From contig NC_064756.1 of assembly GCF_011397635.1 (NCBI RefSeq), forward strand, positions 16,158,317-16,222,316: a stretch of 64,000 nucleotides of DNA, given 5' to 3'. This DNA comes from Epinephelus fuscoguttatus. Its lineage: Eukaryota > Chordata > Actinopteri > Perciformes > Serranidae. The position numbers were made by a program, and so were the translations under genes. A model generated the notes under the pieces. That model saw only the letters and a program-made list of their open reading frames with translations, was not told where the DNA came from and did not search any database. Of the stretch, positions 49,401 through 59,795 are shown piece after piece. The first letter of the stretch is position 1; each line of letters opens with the position of its first letter.

Positions 49401-52400
49401 CCATCTGTCTGTGAAATGAACAAATACAAAGAATCATTTTTAAGGTGTTTTTTTTAGTTAAGTGGGCAAAAAGCAACAGCAACTGGCAGATTTAATTTTA
49501 TTCCACTAAGATCTAAATTGATTTCACTGTGTGTGTATATGCGGTGTCTGAGGAAGCTAACTTGAAATCCTTTTCCCTCACAGCATACGGCAGTACGAGC
49601 TGAAGGAGCACACTGACATCAATATGAACAAAGTGTACACAGGAGAAATTGGCCGCCTGAAGAGTTTCGAGGTCCAAAAGCCGTGAGTACCGTAGCAAAG
49701 AAGTTGCTCACTGCCAGAAGTCATTCATCATTAAAGCGCTGTCTGCTCATTCATTGCTAACGTTTCACCCACATTTGTAACCAACCACAAAGTTTACCAA
49801 AGGTCACTGTTGGAAAATGAAGCTTTCTGCCTCCTAGTGGACGGAGGAGGCACATTTCTGCTTTTCAGCTTTTTCAGCTTTCAGCTTTTCTTTAATCAAA
49901 TTTTAATGATACATTTATTTATAGAGTGATAGATCTTTTTAATTTTTGATTTAAATGAGCTTTTACATCTCTTTAGTGACCATGCTCAACCCTTTGTGAT
50001 AACGTTTTGACATTTAAGTGTTGCTTTTTAATTTGTAGGCCCTTTGATTCGAAAAACCCTTTCCTGGCTCCAGTCACTGTCAACCGCAAACTCAACAAAG
50101 CAGGGGAGAGACATCTTATGCACTTGGAACTGGATATAACAGGCTCCAAAATCAGGTGAGACCTGTTGGATATAGCTGAAGTTAATGTCTGGATTATGCT
50201 TTTTATATAACCACGTAGGACCAGATGAAAAAGATTCATGTTCTGCTGTGAGACTTTATGAATACAGGTTAAAGTCTGAATTTTTCACCATCTGGGATTT
50301 CAGATATGAGTCAGGAGACCACGTTGCTGTTTTCCCCACAAATGACTCTGCACTTGTGAACAAACTGGGACAAATCCTTGGAGTGGACCTTGATGTGGTT
50401 ATCTCTCTAAACAACCTTGATGGTATGGCATTGAACGCCAGCACTTCCCTCGCTTGTCCCTGAAACCCTCTCACGAAAACCTCCCTTGTTATCTACACGC
50501 GACATCTGCCAATGAGCGGTAGATTGTTATATGACCGCTATTGCATGTTATTGCTGTAATATTAAGTGTTGACTCTTCTTAGGAATTAATGTTCCTCCTG
50601 TGGTCATGAAGATCACCACGTGTACTCTGTAGTGGCGCAAGTAGCATTTAAGGCAGCTCCTGTTCAGTGTTTATTAACGTCATTGAAAATGACAGTGAGT
50701 GCTTAAAGGGGTAGTTGAAGTTGTATAAAGTGGAATTTTATCAGGTGCTAATCAATAGGCAGTGTGTTACATACAGTAGATGTTACCCCAGTTTGGAGAA
50801 GCAGTACTGCAACGGAATCTAAGCAGTGATGGGTGCAGCAGCAAAATAATTAAGCCACGTAGAAAAAGGCCTACATAGAAAAAGTGAATATTGGTGTAAG
50901 TGGACGCTATATTGAGAATATTTTCACTTTACCTTGCCACCAGGCTGCTCTTTCTTTTGGCACTACATTTTCTCAACTGTAGAACTTCTGCATTCCTACG
51001 CATGTCTGTCTTTTGGCCCGTTCTGTCTCCTTTTGCAGAAGTTCTTCTTCTGTATACTCCTCTTGTCCCCGCAGTGAACAGCGCTTTGTTGTTGCTGTTG
51101 TTGTATCTGTTGTCTCCTCTGTAAAGATCTGAAAGTCTGACCCAAACCGCTGATCTGCGGCATTTATGGAGTAAGATTAAGATGTGAAAATATTCCCAAT
51201 ATAGTGTACACTTAGTTACGCCCCCGTCAAGGGGAGTAAGGGCGCAACATGAAAGTGCGTAAGGCTGTTGCCTCCCCGGTCCCCAAACCAGACAGCTCAA
51301 CGCAGCAATTACAATTCAAAGTTAAAGTATTTATTATCGTGTGAAAATTAACTTAGTTTAACAATAATGTGAAGCAAAAATAACTCCAGGTGGACCAAGG
51401 CCAAAATGACAAACAAAACTACTATCTAAACCCCAAACATACTAACTAGGCATTCACTAAATCTGGCTCCCTAGGATTCATCAGAAAACATGACAGAAGT
51501 GTATAAAATAAAATGGCAGCCCACCCCTACAGCTTCAAAGTTAAGGTAAAAATAACAAAAGTAAACTAGTACCACAAACAGTCTGTTAAATGCTCACAGT
51601 CTGTTACACACACTAACACTAACACTCACTATGATGGCCCACAGGAGGCACAATCAAACACTACCGAAATACAAATCTCTAGATTTAACAAATACACAAT
51701 ACAGGAGGTTTGGAGGCTGAGGACAGGAACGCCGCTGCTGTCAGACATCCGGATTGTTGGGAAGCCACGGGTTTAAGCCAGCAGACTGTAGTAGTAGAGG
51801 AGCCAATCAGTGGTCGACACATTCAGACCAAGCCCACACCACCAGCCAATCAGCACTCCACACCTGACGTAGAAAGGAGCACTCACTCTCACAGTCAAAC
51901 TTTGGAAAGACACAGAAAAACTGATACACGTCAAAATATGGCCAGAGCGGTAACACACTGAGAAGGATGTGAATTGTTTTAGGTGGCTAAAATACATTTT
52001 TGCTGCTAATCCTATCCACAGCAGTACATAGCTCAGCTACTGTGTCAGCACAACTGCCTGCTTCTCCAAACTGGGGCAGTGCTGACCTCCATGTAGTGAA
52101 GGTATTACACTGACTATGGATTGGTGTTAAGAATGTGGTGCTGGTACCAGTGTATCGATACTGCAGAATATTAGTGTCGAAGCTGTTTAAAATATGCGGA
52201 ATCGATTTGTATCCCTGCTCTGGATAAGTACCTTATACTATCCTGCTTCTAAAATCTGAACTCTCCCTTAATAATGAAAGACTTGTTGCACAATCTGAGG
52301 TAATCACTTTATAACTTCCTGTACATGCGTGTATTTTATAAGCCCCAATCAAAAATTAACTTGATCAGAACATGCTTGGGTAATGGTGATCTGTACTCTG

Positions 52401-55400
52401 TAGATTAATCAGAGCAGTATCACCTGTAGTGTTGGCATTATATTTATATTTTGCCCTACACAAGTTTTTATTAAACATTTATGACGGTTTGTTCTAGATA
52501 CCCAATAAAATGTATTTATTTTATTTTTCAGAGGAGTCAAACAAGAAGCACCCTTTCCCTTGCCCCACCACCTACCGCACGGCCCTCACTCACTACCTGG
52601 ACATCACACACCCTCCTCGCACCAACGTCCTCTATGAGCTGGCACAGTACGCCTCTGACCCCAAAGACCAGGATAATATGCGAAAGATGGCCTCTTCCTC
52701 ACCTGAGGGCAAGGTCAGTGCGAGGAAGTAAAGCTCATGTTACACAAACACAGCTGCAGTTACATCTCGCCCATCTCTGTGTGTTATCAATGCCCTTTTT
52801 TCAATCTGTCTCAACCTCTTACACCACCTTTCTGTTGCTGCCTTTCTACAGGCACTCTACCAGAACTGGGTGTTGGATGCCAGTAGAAACATCCTCGCCA
52901 TCCTGGAGGATATGCCTTCTTTGAAGCCTCCCATAGACCACCTGTGTGAGCTGCTGCCTCGTCTCCAGGCTCGCTATTATTCCATCGCCTCCTCCTCGAA
53001 GGTAGTTCCCTGTTAAATCACCCAAGAGAGGCAGAGTCACATCATTTTTAACTTGTCAAGGACTTCATTTTTACAGATTCTTTGATAGTATTAGCAGCAA
53101 AGATGCACAAAAATGTCGGTCACAGTTATAGACCGTATAAATGTGGATGTAGCCACCATGACGTCACCCACCGGTTTGTGGACCACCATTTTAAAGCCTC
53201 AAGTTTGGCATTTTGGCCGTTGCCATCTTATTTTTTTGGAGCCAGAAGTGACCATATTTGGAGAGAGGAGAGGGTGGAGCTGTGGAGGATAGGCATTGCT
53301 GTGCTTTTGTCCTGATTGACAGGTCGCCATGGTAGCCACGCTCTTTAAAAAAATACCCTCTTTTATTCTCTGTTTACTCCAAATGGGACCACAGCTTACA
53401 AAACGAACATCATTCTGTACTTGAAACTTGTGATTATGACCATAAACTTGTTAGGAAAATGTTTACTGAGGTGATAAATCAAGTGAGAAGTCTAGTCATA
53501 TTCTCAGACTTCTGTACAATCAGATGTATTTTTGCAGCCGCTGGAGGCGCCCCCTGCTGGCCATTACAAAGAATGCATGTTCAAAGCACTTCTGCATTGG
53601 CTTCACTTTTCAGACCCTGAGGCTATGTCCACTCATGTTATACAGCCTATAGACAGATCTGAGAGTTGAGGCAGAGGGCTGTCGGTAACTCTCCTCTGCT
53701 CTGTAGGTTCACCCCAACAGCATCCACATCTGTGCAGTAGTGGTGGAGTACAAGACCGCTACCGGCCGCCTCAACAAGGGAGTTGCCACCAACTGGCTAA
53801 AGAACAAACTGGTCACTGACAACGGCCACAAGTCCACCGTACCCATGTATATCCGCAAGTCTCAGTTCCGCCTCCCCTTCAAAGCCACCAACCCAGTGAT
53901 CATGATTGGCCCTGGGACAGGAATCGCTCCCTTCATGGGCTTCATCCAGGAGAGGGGCTGGCTCAAAGAGCAAGGTATTTATAGAAACTGTTATGTGTGT
54001 TTTTTTGACCTTATTACAACCTTACATCTCCACAAGGACAGAAAGATGAAGGTAATGACCTCCACATGTGTTTGTGTCACTCCTGTCCTTGTGTACGCTG
54101 CACAACCCACACAAAACATCACAAAAGTATTTAAGGGTTGATTGACACACATAATCAGGGCTTTAATTATCTTAATTCACCTATTAACTTCTTGTTTACT
54201 CACAACACAGACCTAATTGATAGTATGAGGGGACCTGCTGTGTTCATTTTCAGGTTCATACTTGTACTTTGGGTTTCTATTAGAACATATTTACATGCTT
54301 TAATGTTCAAAACACTTTATTTTCCCCATATGGTCTGTACTGAAACACCTGTATTCACCCTCTTTCTGTGAAGGCTATGTTTAGCGCCTGCGTCTTTAAG
54401 TCCCCCTCTTGAAAAAGCCCTATCTACTCTGAGTGGTTGGCATGTCCAGGTCTTCTGGGTCTCTGCACCGTCATTGCAGCGGGGGAAATGACTGTAACAG
54501 AGAATAGCGGTAATTACTACTGTGAAAAATCACCAACAAAAGCTTAGAAACCACCGTTTTCACAATCGGACATGTTCCAGCAGAAATGTGATCCAAAGTC
54601 TGGGAGAAATTAACGACATCCACAACCATGTTTACATGTTTCCCTGATGTTAGCATGTAGTTTGATGTAGAGGTGTAGGCAAGTAAGGTTAACACTTGAG
54701 GTTGTGTACCTGGAGCAGATGACCATATAAAGAAGTCTGACTCTGTTACTAGCTGACATCAGCTTATCTCAAAACAAGAAGAAAAAATGTCCACTTTTAA
54801 ATATGTTTGCCTCATTATTTTAAACTTTGGCCACGTTTAATATTGAATATCCAATATTGTAACATTATATACATATGGCAGAAAATAAAGAAAAGCATAA
54901 CAGGTCCTCTTATAGTAGGAATTGTCTAGTTACTTAGAAAACACAATAAATGTGTGTGCAGTTGGATCTGAGAGTCATATTTTTAACTTCTGTGGAAGAG
55001 CCTGAATGGAATCATCAGCACACACAGAATAACAATGTTTTTTTTTCCTTTACAGGAAGGGAGGTTGGAGAGACAGTGATGTATTTTGGCTGCAGACATA
55101 AGAACGAGGATTATATCTACCAGGAGGAGCTGGAGGAAGCAGAGAAAAATCAAGTTGTAACGCAGCTTAATGTCGCCTTCTCCAGAGACCAGGAGCACAA
55201 GGTACGGGTGATTTCGTCACTGCTGTTGGTGTCCCTTAGAGCTGAGAAAAAGATCCTTGTCTTATTTAAATAATTAAACACTGTTTTGTTGAAGTGAGAA
55301 CACAGAGAGTGGATTAGAGAACAGACGTGCACATAAAAAAACACTATTCTGTATGTTTATTGACCCTTTATTGGAACTTTCCAACCATATGATGCACATG

Positions 55401-57704
55401 TGAACAAAGTTTTCTCTTTCCATTTTCAAAAATAAAGGTGTACGTGCAGCATCTCCTGAAGAAGAATAAGGAGCACCTCTGGAAGCTGATTCACATAGAC
55501 AACGCACATATCTACGTCTGCGGGTAATTAATACATTTGACCACCTTAAGTTTCACAAAGTTCAGACTTTAACATTAATTTATTTATGTTGTGAAGGAAT
55601 ATTGAATTGAGTTATTGAATTCTGTTATACTTGAATTGTTATCACTAATAATTTGTGACTGTTTGATATGAAGGAATTAGGATGTACGCTGGAGGGAAAA
55701 CAAATATATGGAAACCCACGTTGTCTTCGGTGCTTTGGCACCTCCTAGAGGGATAGTTACCATTGGTTTAAATACTCCCATCATTCACGAATCAAAAGTA
55801 AATAACTTCCACCACATTTTAGGAGAACATGACTGCTTACTGGTGATATTTTTTTTATTAAATTGAAAAATCCACCAAAATCCGGACAGAAAAACCCCTG
55901 AAACTAACACTACCAGACATCTAATGCCGGCTTTACACCAAACGACTTTTCAGACAAATTCACTGTTGCAGACAAATTTCAAATGTTGGAATAAAATCAT
56001 GAGCATTGAACCTCAGTTGGATCGCACTCCTGTGATGTCGATTATTTGATGTGAAGTGGTCTTTAAACTCAATCGGAGCTGTCTTCAGTCAGTGTTTTTC
56101 TTGTTGTGACACTCTGACAAACTCAAACATGTTTGATAGTATTATACGTTTTTAGTCTTGTTTCATGAAAATACTGAAGTTCGATGACGTGAGCAACTAG
56201 TATCTGCATTCTGTTCGACACCAGACAGGTAGCAACAAACCAGGTAGTCAGTAAACATGGAAGGTTCAGTTCTCTTCTACTGTGGAAAAGGAGGAGAAAC
56301 TGGTGGAGCTGTGGAGTGAATAAGAGTCTGTGTTATATTCGGCCTATATTCAGCTAACCAATGGAGGCTGGTAGTTAGTTGAGGTGGCAAAATTCAAATG
56401 TAAAGCTTGTGCACAAATAGAGTTTATCTTTATGAATTATATTGACGCTGAATTGACAAGAATACTGTCGACATGTGGCGCCTTTTATCTTGTGTTTCTA
56501 GAGTTATGTGTTTTTGTGGACTAGTAAGGAATTGTTAATATGGCATATTTTTTAAAGGGAGTTTGGCATAATATTTTCCACCACGAGCAGGATAGGAAAT
56601 AATCTCAAAAGGAATCTAATTGTAGTCTTGCAAATAGTAAGATAAGATCTCCAGCAACGAGTTCCCACAGTCATGGAATTTCAAAATCACATTTTCGAGG
56701 TCTGAAAAAGTCCTGGAATCAGTCAAAATCATTGAAAAGTTTTGGGGGAAAAACATGGAATTTTGTTGTGTATTGTATTGTGAAATTGTTCGTGGATAAC
56801 CTTCCATGTAATGTAACATAACGGCAAATTAATTTTCTGTAGCTGTTGACTCGGGAACTGCCCATTGGTTCCACATCCCATTGTTCCGGCCATATTAAAC
56901 TCATTGTTGCTAAGTCCGTTCCGAAATCATCATGATGCCCTGTGGTTGAGGTCTGGTTAGGTTTAGGCACAAAAACCACTTGGTTAGGGTCAGGAAAAGA
57001 TCATGGTGTGGGTTAAAATGAAAAAGAAAGTGACAAACACATAAGCCGTGAGCCTGCTCCGCCTCAAGTCGGTCGCGGCGCACCATACGTGCGCCACAAG
57101 CCGTTCAGCGCCGCGGACAGTCGGACTAATGGGATGTCGAACCAATGGGCTGTCGAACCAATGACATGAACCCGTTGACTCTTCGTAGCTCTAATATGTG
57201 TCGATGTGTGACAGTGTTAAGTTTACCATCGTGAGCGTTTAATCGTTTTCAACCTGGGTTTGTCTCTACCTTCATGTGTGCCAGCTATCTGAAGTTATGT
57301 TTGAAAAGAGTTTGAATCTGATACTGGGCAAGTGGGTCAAGAAAAAAAACAATTATGGGTGCTTAAAAAGTCATGGAAAAGTTTGGAAATTTTGTCATGA
57401 AAATGTTTGGTAACCCAGTATAGTGTTTGACTCAAGAAGTCACACTGTCTGTAGATTTGAGAGGACGTCAGACTTCAGTCTTTTAATAGTATACTTGATT
57501 TCTTTTCAAAGTCTTCCAGTGTATATCAGGCATTAAGAGATCTCGCTCTCCTGATTTAGGGATGCAAGGAACATGGCTAAAGATGTGCAGACGGCCCTCT
57601 GCGAGATAGGAGAAGAACTGGGAGGCATGACGCGCCCACAGGCCACAGACTACATCAAGAAACTGATGACAAAGGGACGCTACTCGCAAGACGTCTGGAG
57701 TTAA
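31324..57704 (+). CDS. por: POR, NADPH-cytochrome P450 reductase
   Basis: Fifteen coding exons join in phase: 31324-31493, 39123-39171, 41640-41768, 43224-43376, 47084-47208, 48766-48855, 49584-49682, 50039-50155, 50304-50422, 52532-52713, 52852-53001, 53707-53974, 55056-55201, 55438-55523, 57560-57704; 675 aa (human 677-680). It passes electrons from NADPH through FAD and FMN to microsomal P450s, haem oxygenase and squalene monooxygenase on the ER. An acidic N-terminus precedes a membrane anchor (about 23-40). The FMN domain has SQTGTA (83-88), [12 protein letters not shown] (from 135) and [14 protein letters not shown] (from 172). The FAD site is RYYS (452-455), the NADPH loop GPGTGIAPF (529-537), then CGDARNM (from 627) and terminal DVWS. 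All key residues are present. ATG 31324 is used because the acceptor AG ends at 31321; the upstream GTG is intronic. Confidence 0.97.
31494..33990. other. First part of por intron 2
   Basis: No gene is visible apart from a degraded LINE at about 32100-32880. The segment 33180-33340 is AT-rich, free of repeats and dense in homeodomain-like words (TTAATTAA, TAATTATG, ACAATTAGG), and may be a regulatory element. From 33400 onward the GC content rises towards the candidate alternative promoter. Confidence 0.4.
32100..32880 (-). mobile_element. Degraded LINE reverse-transcriptase remnant
   Basis: Minus-strand bases 32868-32845 read YADDTQLF, the catalytic reverse-transcriptase box, within decayed sequence containing stops in every frame. 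The limits are approximate. It lies antisense in por intron 2. Confidence 0.55.
34000..34684 (+). promoter_or_regulatory. por: Candidate alternative por promoter and 5' UTR
   Basis: The region directly upstream of the alternative por start is GC-richer than the rest of the intron. It carries an RFX X-box-like palindrome GTTGCCATAGCAAT (34023-34036) and a GC box GGGGCGGGG (34224-34232). A (GT)n tract lies at 34390-34420. An in-frame TGA (34664-34666) closes the frame upstream of ATG 34685, so the preceding sequence would be untranslated. Promoter activity is inferred. Confidence 0.45.
34685..34734 (+). CDS. por: Candidate alternative first coding exon of por (acylated N-terminus)
   Basis: ATG 34685 has an optimal Kozak setting (GCCATGGG). 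The 50-bp exon encodes [16 protein letters not shown] and two bases of the next codon, then a donor AGAG|GTCAGT. The exon ends in phase 2, exactly as the canonical exon ending at 31493, so it can splice to 39123 and continue [10 protein letters not shown]... through the whole reductase, giving 635 aa. The new N-terminus lacks the transmembrane anchor and matches the N-myristoylation pattern (Gly2, small residue at 6), with Cys3 available for palmitoylation as in Src-family kinases. A second ATG 5 bp upstream is in another frame and a weak context. Without transcript data it remains a prediction; it could also be the first exon of an unrelated nested transcript. Confidence 0.5.
34735..37929. 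other. Middle of por intron 2
   Basis: Non-repetitive intronic sequence with no ORF, splice-bounded exon or RNA gene that I can support. Short ORFs here have no family features. Confidence 0.4.
37930..38214 (-). mobile_element. L1-type LINE ORF2 C-terminal fragment
   Basis: The minus strand reads [17 protein letters not shown], then [17 protein letters not shown], and later [20 protein letters not shown]. These match the order of the C-terminal region of L1/Tx1-like ORF2 proteins, although frames shift. It is degenerate. A 52-bp piece of it recurs at 40912-40963. Confidence 0.6.
38775..39000 (+). mobile_element. tRNA-derived SINE, copy 1, just upstream of por exon 3
   Basis: The body (38792-38983) begins with a tRNA-like head with A box (GGCTTAGCTGGTAGAGC) and B box (GGGTTCGAGTCC), followed by a CT-rich middle and poly(A). 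It is flanked by 17-bp target duplications AAAAGTAGGATGACCTT (38775-38791 and 38984-39000). The 3' end is only about 120 bp before the exon 3 acceptor. Confidence 0.9.
39318..40860. mobile_element. Probable non-autonomous DNA transposon in por intron 3
   Basis: Left (39320-39440) and right (40740-40855) ends contain imperfect inverted copies of TTTCAGAAA...GTTAACCCTGAGNTCTGAG...AGTTTCAG sequence, the layout of a common fish terminal-inverted-repeat element. SINE copy 2 is inserted within it. There is no transposase ORF and the boundaries are approximate. Confidence 0.5.
40145..40355 (+). mobile_element. tRNA-derived SINE, copy 2, in por intron 3
   Basis: Same family as the copy at 38775, with A box (GGCTTAGTGGATAGAGC), B box (GGGTTCGACTCC) and the shared GCCTGTGGCCCTTTGCTGCA block. 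Flanking 16-bp duplications AATACTGGTCCAGACT lie at 40145-40160 and 40340-40355. It is inserted in a DNA transposon and so is younger than it. Confidence 0.9.
42540..42900 (+). mobile_element. L1-type LINE ORF2 fragment in por intron 4
   Basis: The plus strand reads [18 protein letters not shown], then [19 protein letters not shown], matching the zinc-knuckle-like and terminal parts of L1-type ORF2, with frameshifts. It is an old dead fragment; the remainder of intron 4 (41769-43223) shows nothing else. Confidence 0.6.
43479..44385 (+). mobile_element. 5'-truncated LINE inserted in the left arm of the DNA element
   Basis: The uninterrupted frame 43456-44223 encodes a reverse-transcriptase thumb and C-terminal region ([35 protein letters not shown]). 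Its first seven or so codons are actually arm sequence of the host DNA element. The 3' end is an A-rich TAAATAAA tail at about 44350-44385. The open frame suggests a fairly recent insertion, but severe 5' truncation means it cannot move itself. Confidence 0.85.
44782..45206 (+). pseudogene. P2X7 'ballast'-like cysteine-rich ORF carried by the DNA element (frameshifted)
   Basis: The first part (ATG 44782 to TAG 44940) encodes an acidic segment with [14 protein letters not shown] and an Arg/Glu-rich helix. The second (open before ATG 44958 to TAA 45206) encodes [17 protein letters not shown] then [18 protein letters not shown]. This order, an (R/Q)PYxFEP box followed by a Cys-x-Cys-rich PTEEEC-CC cluster, is what I recall of the zinc-binding ballast domain of P2X7 receptors and of many stand-alone fish proteins annotated 'P2X7-like'. 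The two parts are one base out of frame across a GAGAGAGAG run, so the copy is probably broken, unless a splice (a GTAGAG lies at the stop) repairs it. The last ~15 codons and stop lie inside the right inverted arm. Confidence 0.5.
45510..47083. other. Remainder of por intron 5
   Basis: No gene, RNA or clear repeat boundary seen. ORFs at 45561-45881 and 46078-46416 lack coding features. Introns 6 (47209-48765) and 7 (48856-49583) are likewise empty apart from a probable interspersed repeat around 47600-47880 that produces a 160-codon frame. Confidence 0.4.
50786..52076. mobile_element. Probable DNA transposon in por intron 10
   Basis: CCCCAGTTTGGAGAAGCAG at 50786 has its inverted partner CTGCTTCTCCAAACTGGGG ending at 52076. 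The similarity continues inward in patches (GCAGCAGCAAAA and TTAGCCAC blocks near 50845 and 51980). The interior (51210-51960) looks like unrelated inserted sequence. No transposase frame is intact. Superfamily not assigned. Confidence 0.6.
53100..53340. repeat. Probable interspersed repeat in por intron 12
   Basis: Sequence such as CCACCATGACGTCACCCACC, GCATTTTGGCCGTTGCCATC and GGAGCCAGAAGTGACCATAT has the look of a family repeated through many teleost genomes, recalled rather than searched. No termini could be defined. Confidence 0.4.
55930..56420 (+). mobile_element. Remnant of a Harbinger-like Myb/MADF gene in por intron 15
   Basis: Near 56270-56340 the plus strand reads [14 protein letters not shown], stop, ESVLY, resembling the start of a MADF/Myb-like domain found in PIF/Harbinger accessory proteins. 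It follows CGGCTTTACACCAAACGA, a string that starts known fish repeats. Only a short decayed piece is present. Confidence 0.3.
56858..57178. repeat. Small inverted-repeat element in por intron 15
   Basis: The left end (GCCCATTGGTTCCACATCCC) and right end (containing CCAATGGG and GGGATGTCGAACCAAT) are inverted relatives. The right end repeats the motif in tandem (GATGTCGAACCAATGGGCT...). The interior carries GGTTTAGGCACAAAAACCAC, typical of dispersed fish repeats. Confidence 0.55.
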
Positions 57705-59795
57705 AGAGCGTCAGTCTCATTACTCAACTGTTGGTTTTAAATTTTCTATTTTTTATTGTGTGTCTTATTTTATCAGGACTGAATATAAATCCATTTAACA
57801 CTTGCTCATCACCCTGGTTCATGAAAGCTACAGGTAGCAGAAGATCTTGAGGCAAACACTACCTCAGCAGGTTTTGTCGATAAACACATTCAGCAGTTTT
57901 AGTCTGTATTTCCTGTGTATGCTACACTATGTTTCTGGACCACCAGTCTGTGTCTGCAGGGGGGTCCTGACTTGAGCCGTGGTCTCAGACCAAACAACCC
58001 CGACTGGTTTCTAGAGATCATTAAGAGTCTGATATAAATGAATGAATTTGTTCAATCGGGTGGTTGACTGCAACTCTGGGTGCTTGGGGGTTGGGTGTAG
58101 GACACTGCTGGCTTTAAATTCCTCATTCTTTCATGCAAATTCAGCAGAGAGTCATCTTCATTTTAGATTTAAAGTGGAAACAGACAACTTTTTAAACACA
58201 AAGATGACCAGATCTCTTTCCGTTTTCCTCTGAGCCTGGCAACAGGGCTCATTTTGCTGCAGAGTTTTGTCCAGTTAATTCAATTGTTCCACTGTCTGCC
58301 ATATCCGCTACTGGGAATTGTAACTACAAAGACCCCAGACTGATACTCTTTGGTAACTGGAGATGGCTACCCGGGAAGACAAAAGCGCTATCCTCTTCCT
58401 GTTTTAGTTTCACAATGGTTGATGCACGTCCTTTGTGCTCGAGGCCTCATTTTTCCAGGAGATCGTATCCAGTGTCAGACAAAACTGTATAATGAAAGCG
58501 AGGCCTATAGGGAGCCAGTGTAAACGCAGATGGTGTCATTATTCTATAGCCACTATATTGTGTGTTCAATTTACTTCTGATGCAAAAGAATGTCTATTTC
58601 CACTTTAATTTTGATCAGATTCATTTTTATATTGATGAGTCAACCAGAGCAGCTTTACAAACTGATGACTTGGCATGGGGCAGGGTCTCGCCGCGCCCCA
58701 CTTCTGAATGCACCTGATATAATTCCACTGTGAACATAAAGATTTAAATTAAAAGAATTTTGTTCATTTTGCCATCTTGAAATATTCCTAACTTTCATCT
58801 GACTGAGTAACAAATCGTGGACGTGACACCGCAGTATGTTGGATCATATGTTGAAGTGAATATACAGATGTGTGTTCCTGTTGCAGTGTGAACACTTGGA
58901 GAGGTTTTAGACGTGACAGGTTGATGACTTTAGTTTCTCTCGGAGCTGATCTTGTCGTACTTTTGAAAGTACTTACAACACATTAAATGTTTTAGAGAAT
59001 ATGTAAAAATTCTGTGAGGAAACTGTGTGATGTAACAAACTAGGTACAATTATATTTGCCTTTGTATTTTGACAAGGGATTTTGCCTCTTATGCATAAGT
59101 TGCTGTTCATTTTAATCAGTAGCAGTAACCTTTTGGAGAGGCACAAGAAGTGGTGCAAAGGGGAAGATTATGATTAGAAAAAAATATTAGATTATGTGGC
59201 TTTTATTTCTCATAAAAGCCTACCTTTAAAGATAAAAAATGAATCTGACATTACCCTGTAATATTTGTAAAATGTTAATTTGAAATGTTCGCCTTGAATC
59301 CAGATCTGGCCTCCTAATTGGTGGTTCTTTGTTTTATATGCATCTGACAGCAGAGGAGTGTGATGAGGGTTTGTCACGTGGCAGTAACACTCAGATATGT
59401 GACGACCACCTCAGTTTAATTATCTGTATTTTTGTATTCTATTTTGTCCAATTACATATGCACCACTACATGAGATGACCAGACACATCGAAATGTTTTG
59501 TCTCTGAGCATGTGTCTCATCTCAGTACACAAGTGTGAATACGGTGAGTGTGAGGAGGTCTGCCAACCAGTTAAAATGCAGCCTGTGCCTTTATAACACT
59601 GCCTTATGTTATCAGTTAGCATTTAAACCCTGACGCTTCACTTGTTGTTTATTTCTTCCATGCTTACATTGTGGTAGAAAGTCACTTTACTCAGTACTGT
59701 CACTTTTTTTGTCATTCCAATTTATGATGTAATTATTTGATTTTATCAAGGCATGCATTTTTTTTTATGAATAAAATTGGAATAATTTGTCAGAT
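57705..59795 (+). other. por: por 3' UTR
   Basis: About 2.1 kb without long ORFs between the por stop codon and a poly(A) signal AATAAA at 59770-59775. Length and exact end are inferred. Confidence 0.6.
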
